From the NCBI GenBank assembly GCA_031272615.1, contig JAISTL010000233.1, positions 1 through 13,445 on the forward strand: 13,445 bases of DNA, in the 5' to 3' direction. How positions within the stretch are numbered: position 1 is the first letter of the stretch; each line of letters starts with the position of its first letter. Source of the DNA: Methylobacteriaceae bacterium (GTDB lineage: Bacteria; Pseudomonadota; Alphaproteobacteria; Rhizobiales; Beijerinckiaceae). Below are positions 6,320 through 13,242 of the stretch, in pieces. A program made the translations under genes and the position numbers. The notes beneath the pieces were generated by a model. It ran no database searches. It saw nothing but the letters and a program-made list of their open reading frames with translations, and was not told the DNA's origin.

Positions 6320-7288
6320 ATGAGGTCTCTCAAGTACGTTTTTTCGGCTTTCGCTCTGTGCCTGGCACCCTTGTTCCCGGCCGACGCGGCAGACAAATAT
6401 CCGTCGAAACCGGTTCAAATCGTCGTTCCGGGCGCTCCCGGCGGCGACACTGATTTTTGGGCCCGTATCATCACCAAGAACATGTCGCAGTACCTTGGCG
6501 AACAGGCCATCGTCGTCAACGTGGCCGGCGGCGGCGGGACCATCGGATCCGCCAAGGTGAAGGATTCCGCTCCGGACGGTTACACCGTCCTGATGTATCA
6601 TCCGGGCATGCTCCTGCAGACGGTTACCGGCAGCACAAAATACGGGATTGACGACTTTGAAATGGGCGCCATCAGCGTGGTGGACGACAGCATGGCCTTG
6701 ATTGTCAACGCCGAAAACAAGAACCTGCCCGATCTGGCGGCTCTTGCCAACGCCATCAAGGAAAAGCCCGGCACTCTGCGGTTCGCTGCGGATACCGGCG
6801 GTTATGCGCACTTTCATGCGTTGACGTTCGAGCAGGTCACCGGCGGCAAATTCAACATCGTTGACGTCGGCGGGCAGGGGCCGAAAGTCGCCGCTCTTCT
6901 CGGCGGTCAGATTGACACGATGAGCGCGCCTCTCAATACCGTCAAGGGATTCATGGAATCCAAGAAGTTCCGCGCTCTCGGCATGATGTCGGAACAGCGC
7001 AACCCTGCATATCCGGATGTGCCCACCTTCAAAGAACTGGGATATGATCTCGTTTTTCCCAAACCCTATTTCCTGGTTTTCCCCAAAGGCACGCCCGAGT
7101 CGGCCATCGACACGTTCAACGAGGCTCTCATCAAGGCGCTGAAAGACCCTGAGATGTTGAAATCTCTGGAGAATGACAACGTGCAGGCTTCCGGGTTGGC
7201 CAAAGAAGAGATGCGCGCTTACCTCACGAAAATGCAGGAAGGCTTCCAGAAAACTTACGACGCTTATCGCAAAAGCCAGACGAAGTAA
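6320..7288 (+). CDS. tctC: TTT transporter solute-binding protein (TctC/Bug family)
   Basis: Periplasmic receptor of a tripartite tricarboxylate-type transporter. A signal peptide (MRSLKYVFSAFALCLAPLF, cleavage after ADA at residue 23) is followed by the standard Bug opening YPSKPVQIVVPGAPGGDTD (27-45), where the PGAPGG loop binds the ligand carboxylate, then GGGGTIGSAKV and APDGYTVLM. The later half has GLLGGQIDT-like AALLGGQIDTMSAP and YPDVPTFKELGYD, all family hallmarks. The length of 322 residues is typical. GAGGAG at 6307-6312 selects ATG 6320. It comes first in a tctC-tctB-tctA block inside the catabolic operon, so its ligand is likely the operon's substrate, an acid rather than necessarily citrate. 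Confidence 0.93.
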   Translation: MRSLKYVFSAFALCLAPLFPADAADKYPSKPVQIVVPGAPGGDTDFWARIITKNMSQYLGEQAIVVNVAGGGGTIGSAKVKDSAPDGYTVLMYHPGMLLQTVTGSTKYGIDDFEMGAISVVDDSMALIVNAENKNLPDLAALANAIKEKPGTLRFAADTGGYAHFHALTFEQVTGGKFNIVDVGGQGPKVAALLGGQIDTMSAPLNTVKGFMESKKFRALGMMSEQRNPAYPDVPTFKELGYDLVFPKPYFLVFPKGTPESAIDTFNEALIKALKDPEMLKSLENDNVQASGLAKEEMRAYLTKMQEGFQKTYDAYRKSQTK

Positions 7289-7319
7289 GTGTCGCCGAAC
7301 ATCCCTGTCATAACGAAAA

Positions 7320-7340
7320 CCGGGGAAATCTCTTCCCCGG
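7320..7340 (+). promoter_or_regulatory. Intercistronic hairpin between tctC and tctB
   Basis: CCGGGGAA (7320-7327) and TTCCCCGG (7333-7340) form a perfect eight-base stem with a five-base loop in the 73-base gap between receptor and membrane genes. No T-run follows, so it is unlikely to be an intrinsic terminator. Such stems often stabilise the upstream mRNA and let the receptor be made in excess over the membrane subunits. The structure is seen; the function is inferred. Confidence 0.55.
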
Positions 7341-7361
7341 CACGCCGAAAAGGAGGGGCCA

Positions 7362-7793
7362 ATGGACCGTGATATCCTTTCATATTCTGTCTTCCTGGCA
7401 TTCAGCTTAATCTTCCTGTATTTTTCTTTCGGCATTCAGTCTTCAGTCGCCAGTCTTGCGAGTTCGGCGGTGTTTCCGCGCCTCATCCTGACGCTGATGG
7501 CCGGGCTTGCGAGCGTCGGATTATATGGCGCCATCAAGAAGAAGCACCCGAATCCCCTGCCGAAAATCCAGGCGCCCTTCTATTTCATTCTGGCGCTGGT
7601 TTTCGTCTTCGTGGTTGCATTCAAATACATCGGCTTCGTTCCTTCAGCGACAGCGTTCATCGTCATCATGTCGGTTTACATGTCGCAAAACCGTACCCCG
7701 AAAAATATCGCGTTCGTCCTTTGCGGAGCATTTTGTGCAACGTTTGCCGTCCAATACTTGTTTATGAACGTCCTCTACTTTGTGCTTCCGTAA
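7362..7793 (+). CDS. tctB: TTT transporter small membrane subunit (TctB family)
   Basis: A 143-residue inner membrane protein with four hydrophobic segments, at about 6-24, 37-58, 71-90 and 93-107 with the last continuing near 116-141. Short charged loops separate them (KKKHPNPLPK at 59-68, SQNRTPKN near 108-115). Low conservation is normal for TctB, so assignment rests on size, membrane topology and its place between tctC and tctA. A strong AGGAGG at 7351-7356 precedes ATG 7362. It partners TctA in sodium- or proton-driven uptake. Confidence 0.85.
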   Translation: MDRDILSYSVFLAFSLIFLYFSFGIQSSVASLASSAVFPRLILTLMAGLASVGLYGAIKKKHPNPLPKIQAPFYFILALVFVFVVAFKYIGFVPSATAFIVIMSVYMSQNRTPKNIAFVLCGAFCATFAVQYLFMNVLYFVLP

Positions 7794-7841
7794 GCACAAC
7801 TGCCGGGCACATTTCCTGCGAACGAACCACGGGAGTATAAT

Positions 7842-9356
7842 ATGGAACTGTTCATTACAGCTTTTTTGGCCCTGTTGAACGTCAAAATTCTTTTCCTTAT
7901 GGCTCTCGGGATCATCGTCGGTCTGATTTTCGGGTCGATTCCGGGCCTTACGGCCTCGATGGCTGTCGCTTTGATCCTGCCGATGACCTACGGGATGGAA
8001 ACTGTTACCGGGATGTCCTTCCTGATCGCTCTCTATGTCGGCGGCATCTCCGGTGGCCTCCTGTCCGCAATTCTGCTCAACATCCCCGGCACTCCAGCCT
8101 CCATCGCCACATGTTTCGACGGCAACCCGATGGCCAAACAGGGTAAAGCCGGTCTGGCGCTGGCAACGGGCATCTTTGCCTCTTTTGTCGGCGGCATCAT
8201 CGGCAACATCATCCTGATTGTATTTGCGCCACCTTTGGCCAATCTGGCAATCAAATTCTCCCCCTACGAGTATTTTGCCGTCGGTTGTTTCGCCATTACG
8301 GTGCTTGCAACCCTTTCGTCCGGTTCCTTCATCAAAGGTCTTCTGTCCGGATGTCTCGGCATGTTTGCCTCCATGTTCGGCATGTCGCCCGTGGACGGCG
8401 TCATGCGTTTCACCTTTGACCTGGATTTCATGGCCGCCGGATTTGCCTTCCTGCCCGCCATGCTTGGCGCCTTCGCCCTGTCCGATATATTTCAGGACTT
8501 TGCCGCCGGCACATTCAGGGACCGTACAACCGTCAAAACCGTCGATATGGGGGAATACAAAATCAACTTCGCTGACATGATGCGTCAGAAACTCAATTTC
8601 ATCCGGTCCGCCCTGCTTGGCACCTTCATCGGCATTCTGCCCGGTATCGGCGGCACAACGGCCAGTATCATCGCCTACAGCGAGGCCAAACGCGCATCCA
8701 AGCACCCCGAGAAATTCGGCACCGGGATATCCGACGGCATCGTCGCTTCGGAAGCCTCCAACAATGCGTGCGTCGGCGGCGCCATGGTGACCATGGTGAC
8801 TTTGGGCATCCCGGGAGATGTGGTCACGGCAATTCTCCTGGGCGGCCTGATGATTCACAACGTTCAGCCCGGACCCCTGCTGATGGTGACGAATCCGGAG
8901 ATCATCTATGGTCTTTTTGCCGCGCTTTTTTTGTCGAATATTCTTTTCTTCGTCATCGAATACAGCGGTGTGCGCCTGTTCATAAAGGTTCTGAAACTGC
9001 AGAAATACTACCTCTACCCGCTCATCATCACCATGTGTCTCGTTGGTTCCTACGTGAACAACAACTCCACGTTTGAGGTGTTCACCATGCTGCTTTTCGG
9101 CCTGATCGGATTCCTCATCGTCAGATTCGGCTATTCTCTGCCGTGTCTTGTTATCGGGTTTGTTTTAGGCGGCATGATCGAGACGAATTTTCAACGCGCG
9201 ATGATGTTTGACAACGGTGATTTGACCCCCCTGTTCACACGCCCGTTCTCTTTGGTTTTCATGGTGCTGACTGTCGTTTCCGTATTTTTCGCCTGGCGCA
9301 GAGAGCGGAAACTGGCGGCCCGGGCACGGGCGGCGGAGCAAGGGCCGGAACTGTAA
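7842..9356 (+). CDS. tctA: TTT transporter large membrane subunit (TctA family)
   Basis: The 504-residue channel-forming subunit of the tripartite tricarboxylate transporter. It shows the TctA internal duplication: the first half has GSIPGLTASMAVALILP (about 31-47) and LLNIPGTPASIATCFDGNPMA (78-98); the second has GILPGIGGTTASIIAYSEAK and EASNNACVGGAMVTMVTLGIPGD. About ten to twelve hydrophobic segments are visible. The last residues are basic and cytoplasmic (RRERKLAARARAAEQG). Length is normal. ATG 7842 is preceded by GGGAG at 7831-7835, and the gap to tctB is 48 bases. It ends 36 bases before the aldolase gene, which ties uptake to catabolism. Confidence 0.95.
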   Translation: MELFITAFLALLNVKILFLMALGIIVGLIFGSIPGLTASMAVALILPMTYGMETVTGMSFLIALYVGGISGGLLSAILLNIPGTPASIATCFDGNPMAKQGKAGLALATGIFASFVGGIIGNIILIVFAPPLANLAIKFSPYEYFAVGCFAITVLATLSSGSFIKGLLSGCLGMFASMFGMSPVDGVMRFTFDLDFMAAGFAFLPAMLGAFALSDIFQDFAAGTFRDRTTVKTVDMGEYKINFADMMRQKLNFIRSALLGTFIGILPGIGGTTASIIAYSEAKRASKHPEKFGTGISDGIVASEASNNACVGGAMVTMVTLGIPGDVVTAILLGGLMIHNVQPGPLLMVTNPEIIYGLFAALFLSNILFFVIEYSGVRLFIKVLKLQKYYLYPLIITMCLVGSYVNNNSTFEVFTMLLFGLIGFLIVRFGYSLPCLVIGFVLGGMIETNFQRAMMFDNGDLTPLFTRPFSLVFMVLTVVSVFFAWRRERKLAARARAAEQGPEL

Positions 9357-9392
9357 ACCGCGTAACAATTCAAGCCAACCGAGGAGTTCATG

Positions 9393-10166
9393 ATGACCGC
9401 ATACAGCCCGTTCCCCGTCAACCCTTTCAAACAGGGCCTGAAGGACAGAAGAAAAATGATTGGCTGCTGGTGTACTCTTGCCAGTCCCATCACCACGGAG
9501 ATTCTCGGTCTGGCCGGTTTCGACTGGTTACAAATCGACTGTGAGCATTCGCTGAACGATCCGTTGACCATCGTGCCTCAGCTCATGGCGTTGAAAGACA
9601 GTGTCAGCGCTCCGGTGATACGGCCGCCCTGGAACGATACGGTTCTGATCAAGCGTTTTCTGGATGCCGGAGTCTACAATTTTCTGATTCCCTATGTTGA
9701 GACTGAGGAACAGGCTCAGGCCGCCGTCGCCGCCACCCGGTATCCTCCGGCCGGCGTACGTGGTCTCGGCATTTTGGTTCGCAGCAGCAGGTGGGCGACC
9801 GAGCCCGGCTACCTTCAAACCATCAACGACAATATCGCGGTCATCGTGCAGGTCGAGTCGGTCAAGGGGCTGGAAAACGCAGCGAAAATCGCTGCAGTCG
9901 ACGGCGTGGACGCCGTGTTTTGCGGTCCGGGTGATTTATCCACAACGATGGGACACATCAACAATCCGCATGTTCCTGAAGTGCAGGACGCTATCAGGCA
10001 TGTTGGGGAAGTCACCGTCGCCGCGGGAAAATCCGCCGCCATTCTCGCCGGGAACAAGGACGATGCCGACCGTTATGCCGGGTGGGGGTACACGTGTATC
10101 GCCGTCGGCAATGATGCGGGAGTCTTGCGTAACGGGACGAAGGCCTTGCGGGACACATACAAATAG
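9393..10166 (+). CDS. garL: HpcH/HpaI aldolase, similar to 5-keto-4-deoxy-D-glucarate aldolase GarL
   Basis: A class II, metal-dependent aldolase of 257 residues that cleaves a 2-keto acid to pyruvate plus an aldehyde; GarL makes tartronate semialdehyde. Active-site positions are all present: His52 in CEHSLND, Arg77 in APVIRPP, and metal ligands Glu155 in VQVES and Asp181 in GPGDLS. The N-terminal half is very GarL-like (IGCW, TEILGLAGFDWL, PQLMALKDSVSAPV, YNFLIPYVETEE, ATRYPPAGVRG). The stretch after RYPP differs: GLGILVRSSRWATEPGY replaces the GarL SxRANxFG loop that contacts substrate, so specificity may differ. GAGGAG at 9381-9386 is three bases from ATG 9390 and six from ATG 9393; the latter spacing is better. 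It follows tctA directly. A different C5/C6 or C-branched keto acid is possible. Confidence 0.85.
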   Translation: MTAYSPFPVNPFKQGLKDRRKMIGCWCTLASPITTEILGLAGFDWLQIDCEHSLNDPLTIVPQLMALKDSVSAPVIRPPWNDTVLIKRFLDAGVYNFLIPYVETEEQAQAAVAATRYPPAGVRGLGILVRSSRWATEPGYLQTINDNIAVIVQVESVKGLENAAKIAAVDGVDAVFCGPGDLSTTMGHINNPHVPEVQDAIRHVGEVTVAAGKSAAILAGNKDDADRYAGWGYTCIAVGNDAGVLRNGTKALRDTYK

Positions 10167-10176
10167 CCGAATTGTT

Positions 10177-10221
10177 TTCGCCCGTTGACCGCACCTTTTT
10201 TTTGCGCGGCGGCGGGCGAAA
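10177..10221 (+). promoter_or_regulatory. Long stem-loop next to the ribosome binding site of the following dehydrogenase gene
   Basis: TTTCGCCCG (10177-10185) and CGGGCGAAA (10213-10221) are perfect nine-base inverted arms with a 27-base loop that includes a run of seven T and an inner CCGC/GCGG pair. The right arm ends in the AAAGGAG of the ribosome binding site (10219-10225), so folding could limit translation of the next gene. It is also possible that the stem marks an RNA-processing site after the aldolase gene. Confidence 0.45.
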
Positions 10222-10238
10222 GGAGACTGGAGAGAAAA

Positions 10239-11204
10239 ATGAATACAGTTGCAGTGATTTCAACGATGCATGAAGCCGGTTACAAGCTTCTCGAGAGCCG
10301 CCCGGACCTTCTCACCGTCAGACGGGTTACCGACGTTTCACCCGAGGGCATACTCCAAGGGGTTACCGGAGTTGAAGCCATTCTGGTTCGGACGCAGCTT
10401 CTGCCGAAAGATGTGCTGGAAAAGGCGCCCAATCTCAAGGTCGTGGCGCGTCACGGTATCGGAACAGACAATATCGATGTCGCTTATCTCAGTTCCAGGA
10501 GAATCCCCGTCGCAATCGCCACGGATTCCAATGTGACTTCGGTCGCGGAACACTCACTCATGTTCCTTCTGGCATTGGCCAAAGCGTTTCCGGCGGCGGA
10601 CGCCGCCGCCCGGGCAGGAGACTTCGGCTGGCGGGAAGGACGTCATCCGACGGACGTCGAAGGCAAGAGTATTCTCATCATGGGTTTCGGCCGCATCGGT
10701 CAGCGATTGGGCGCCTATTGCCAAGCGCTCGGCATGAAGGTCCTCGCTTATGATCCTTATGTTGAAAAGAGCCCGTTGGCCGGCGTCGACATGGTGAAGG
10801 ACTTTCGTGAGGTTCTTCCTCAAGTGGATTTCGTCAGCCTGCACATGCCGTTCATGCCGGAGACGAGGAATCTGATCGGGGCGGCGGAACTGAAAGCCAT
10901 GAAACCGAACGCTTACCTGATCAATGCGGCCAGAGGCGGTATTGTGGACGAGGACGCGTTGAACGCGGCCCTGGACGCGGGAGAAATCGCCGGCGCGGCA
11001 CTGGACGTGTTCGCCGTGGAACCCCCCGACACGTCACATCCGTTGTTCGCCAACAAAAAAGTTCTGCTCACCCCCCACAGCGCGGCGGCGACAGAAGGAG
11101 CGTTCATGCGCATGGCAACCCAAGCGGCGCAAAACATTATCGACTGTCTTGAAGGCAAACTGCAACCGAGGGTTATCGTCAACCGCAAGGCCCTGGGAAT
11201 GTGA
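10239..11204 (+). CDS. D-2-hydroxyacid dehydrogenase (phosphoglycerate dehydrogenase-like)
   Basis: A 321-residue NAD-dependent dehydrogenase of the D-isomer specific 2-hydroxyacid family. GFGRIG at 149-154 is the NAD loop and Asp172 at the end of the next strand suggests NAD rather than NADP. The catalytic triad is Arg232 (NAARGG), Glu261 (AVEPP) and His280 (TPHSAA). There is no C-terminal ACT domain, as in short SerA-like catabolic enzymes. The product VxRHGIGTDNIDV segment (69-81) is SerA-like. AAAGGAG at 10219-10225 precedes ATG 10239 by thirteen bases, which is long; a nearer GGAGAG at 10229-10234 may be the real site. Possible reactions are oxidation of a hydroxy acid to a keto acid or reduction of hydroxypyruvate. 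It is not a recent duplicate of the second dehydrogenase at 12098. Confidence 0.88.
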   Translation: MNTVAVISTMHEAGYKLLESRPDLLTVRRVTDVSPEGILQGVTGVEAILVRTQLLPKDVLEKAPNLKVVARHGIGTDNIDVAYLSSRRIPVAIATDSNVTSVAEHSLMFLLALAKAFPAADAAARAGDFGWREGRHPTDVEGKSILIMGFGRIGQRLGAYCQALGMKVLAYDPYVEKSPLAGVDMVKDFREVLPQVDFVSLHMPFMPETRNLIGAAELKAMKPNAYLINAARGGIVDEDALNAALDAGEIAGAALDVFAVEPPDTSHPLFANKKVLLTPHSAAATEGAFMRMATQAAQNIIDCLEGKLQPRVIVNRKALGM

Positions 11205-11257
11205 ACCGGCTCCCTTTTTCGTTTCGCTGACACTGACCCCAACAAGGAGACTTACAC

Positions 11258-11986
11258 ATGGGTACCCCAAAAACCGACCTCGAATTGATTGAACTTCTGA
11301 AGCAGTTCGACACGCCGAGCATTACCAACGTTCTGGCGACATACCCCGCGAAAACGGATGTGTGCCTGGGCTTGTACGAACCCTGGTCATCCAACTGGTA
11401 CACCGACGCCAGCATGAAGGTGGCCTATCCTGAATTGGGCCGCACCGTGGGGTATGCCGTGACGGTGGTCTACGGCTTGCCGGACCCGAGCTTCAACCGC
11501 CTCAACTTCGGCCATCTGCTCCGCGCCATGGGCGAATCGCCCAAGCCCATCGTGGTTTGCGTGAAACAGGACCTGCCGGAGGAACTCAAGAGGAAAAACG
11601 GCCTGGCCGGAGGCCAGATGGTCACCGCCATGAAATCCGCCGGCGCCGTGGCCATGATCACCGACGGCCCCTCCCGCGATATCGACGAGATCCGTGATAT
11701 GAAGTTTCAATACATGATGGCGGGCCAGAGCGCGGGGCACGGACCGCTTGCCGTCAAGGCCGTCAACGTGCCGGTGCATCTTGCCGGAATGGACGTCGCG
11801 CCCGGCGAAATCATCCATATGGACGAAAACGGGGCGGTCAAATTCCCGGCGAAGTATCTCGCCGATGTCTACGAGCGCGCCCTGCTCATTCAGAAGCAGG
11901 AGAGCGAGAAGATGGCGGCCATGGCCGCAACCAGCGACATTGACGAACTGGTTCGGCTGATGACCGGGAAAAGCGACAAATACTGA
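11258..11986 (+). CDS. RraA-family protein (4-hydroxy-4-methyl-2-oxoglutarate aldolase-like)
   Basis: A 242-residue member of the RraA/HMG aldolase/demethylmenaquinone-methyltransferase-like family. The core GGQMVTAMKSAGAVAMITDG (118-137) leads into PSRD (138-141). In the aldolases this Arg (R140) binds substrate and the Asp (D141) holds Mg through water. GEIIHMDENGAVKFP (183-197) matches the usual GDxxxxDxDGVVxxP. True RraA inhibitors of RNase E are near 160 residues; the longer form with a C-terminal helical tail occurs in catabolic operons, where the enzymes cleave 4-hydroxy-2-oxo acids or decarboxylate oxaloacetate. AAGGAG at 11244-11249 fits ATG 11258. The extra N-terminal segment (35-60, aromatic, SSNWYTD) is unusual and may shape the pocket. 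A second retro-aldol or decarboxylation step is inferred. Confidence 0.83.
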   Translation: MGTPKTDLELIELLKQFDTPSITNVLATYPAKTDVCLGLYEPWSSNWYTDASMKVAYPELGRTVGYAVTVVYGLPDPSFNRLNFGHLLRAMGESPKPIVVCVKQDLPEELKRKNGLAGGQMVTAMKSAGAVAMITDGPSRDIDEIRDMKFQYMMAGQSAGHGPLAVKAVNVPVHLAGMDVAPGEIIHMDENGAVKFPAKYLADVYERALLIQKQESEKMAAMAATSDIDELVRLMTGKSDKY

Positions 11987-11999
11987 ACTTTGCGGACAG

Positions 12000-12063
12000 C
12001 GTTTTGCCCCCTTTCTCCCTAGCCCTTATTACCCCTCTCGTCGGGTCGGAAGGGGGCGAAACG
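12000..12063. repeat. REP-like imperfect palindrome between the RraA-family and dehydrogenase genes
   Basis: CGTTTTGCCCCCTT (12000-12013) and AAGGGGGCGAAACG (12050-12063) pair over 14 positions with a single G-U, enclosing 36 bases rich in CCCT motifs (CTCCCTAGCCCTTATTACC). It fills most of the only sizeable gap (about 100 bases) between these two operon genes. Dispersed palindromes with CCCTNNCCCT composition are common in proteobacterial genomes, so it may be one copy of a genomic repeat. Only one copy lies in this window, so its repeat status is unproven. Confidence 0.5.
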
Positions 12064-12097
12064 TTGGTGGTGTCACCTGCAGGATATGAAGGATGTC

Positions 12098-13054
12098 ATG
12101 AAAATCGTCGTGCTCGATGGATATACGGAAAACCCCGGAGATTTGAGCTGGTCGCCCTTCGAGGCGTTCGGCGGGGTGACGGTGTATGACCGTACCCCGG
12201 CGGCCGAAATCGCGAAGCGCATCGGCGACGCTCAAATCGTCATCACCAACAAAACTCCGATCAAACGGGAGACACTCGCGGCCTGTCCGGCGATACGCTA
12301 TGTGGGGGTTCTCGCCACCGGTTATGATGTGGTCGACGTCGGCGCCGCCCGGGAGCGGGGCATTGTTGTCACCAACATCCCGGCTTACGGCACCGCGGCG
12401 GTGGCACAGTTCGCCATCGCCCTGCTTCTGGAAATCGCCAACCGGGTGGGGCACCACGCCGGGGCCGTGAAAGCCGGACGCTGGGCATCGAACCCGGACT
12501 GGTGCTTCTGGGACTATCCACTGATGGAACTTGCCGGAAAAACCATGGGAATCATCGGTTTCGGCCGCATCGGCCAGGCGACGGGCCGCGCCGCCGCGGC
12601 GCTGGGTCTGCGCGTCATCGCCCATGACAAATTCCCGAACGATGCCGGGCGTCAAATCGCCGAATACGTGGCCCTCGAGCAGCTGTTCGCCGAGGCGGAC
12701 ATCATCGGCCTTCACTGCAATCTGACGCCCGAAACCAGGGAGATTATCCGCAAGGACACCATCGCCCTGATGAAGCGCGGCGTCATTATCATCAACAATT
12801 CACGCGGGCCGCTGATCAACGAGCAGGATCTCGCGGATGCCCTGGAGAGCGGCAAAGTCGCGGCGGCCGGGCTCGATGTGGTTTCCTCGGAACCCATTTC
12901 GCCGGACAACCCGCTCCTGAAAGCGGAGAACTGCCTCATCACCCCCCATATCTCCTGGGCATCGGTGGAATGCCGCCGGCGGATTATGGACATGGCCGTC
13001 GAAAACCTCGCGGCCTTTGTCAAAGGGCAGCCTGTCAACGTTGTGGGCGGGTGA
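12098..13054 (+). CDS. D-2-hydroxyacid dehydrogenase, glycerate dehydrogenase/hydroxypyruvate reductase type
   Basis: A 318-residue NAD-dependent dehydrogenase. MKIVVLDGYTENPGDLSW at the start, VLATGYDVVD (71-80) and VGHHAGAVKAGRW (117-129) are typical of the glycerate dehydrogenase subgroup. GFGRIG is at 154-159, Asp177 ends the following strand, and Arg236 (NNSRGP), Glu265 (SSEP) and His284 (TPHISW) form the active site. It probably interconverts hydroxypyruvate and D-glycerate. Two in-frame starts exist: ATG 12086 has little space for a ribosome binding site, while ATG 12098 has AAGGA at 12089-12093 and fits the family N-terminus, so 12098 is used. It is the last gene before the terminator. 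With GarR it gives two routes to glycerate, since tartronate semialdehyde and hydroxypyruvate are isomers. Confidence 0.88.
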   Translation: MKIVVLDGYTENPGDLSWSPFEAFGGVTVYDRTPAAEIAKRIGDAQIVITNKTPIKRETLAACPAIRYVGVLATGYDVVDVGAARERGIVVTNIPAYGTAAVAQFAIALLLEIANRVGHHAGAVKAGRWASNPDWCFWDYPLMELAGKTMGIIGFGRIGQATGRAAAALGLRVIAHDKFPNDAGRQIAEYVALEQLFAEADIIGLHCNLTPETREIIRKDTIALMKRGVIIINNSRGPLINEQDLADALESGKVAAAGLDVVSSEPISPDNPLLKAENCLITPHISWASVECRRRIMDMAVENLAAFVKGQPVNVVGG

Positions 13055-13122
13055 GTACAGCTCCGGCCCGGCAACCGGCAGACTGTGAGACAACAACGAA
13101 AAGACTGTTTTAAACTCTAACG

Positions 13123-13150
13123 CCCCCGCGCCCCCGCGGGGGTTTTGTTT
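13123..13150 (+). terminator. Intrinsic terminator at the end of the catabolic operon
   Basis: CCCCCGCG (13123-13130) and CGCGGGGG (13135-13142) form a perfect eight-base GC-only stem with a CCCC loop, followed directly by TTTTGTTT (13143-13150). This is a textbook rho-independent terminator on the plus strand, 68 bases after the last stop codon. It has no T-run on the other strand, so it does not terminate the converging gene at the right edge. Confidence 0.88.
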
Positions 13151-13242
13151 CGGCGTCCCGCCGCAACAGCCGGCCGGCGGCGGATTTCCGACGTTCGGGC
13201 TCCGCGCCGACACGTCTCCCGTGCCGGCGCAATTCACCCGCA

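Noticed and set aside
7644..8858. Open frame of 404 codons on the minus strand opposite tctB and tctA
   Set aside because: Very polar, Asp/Gly/His-rich translation typical of the antisense of a membrane protein; no start signal.
1823..13054. Sulfoquinovose Entner-Doudoroff cluster
   Set aside because: Only the dehydratase plus HpcH/HpaI aldolase pair fits; no sulfoquinovosidase, lactonase, sugar dehydrogenase or sulfonate exporter is seen, while GarR/GarL-like genes point elsewhere.
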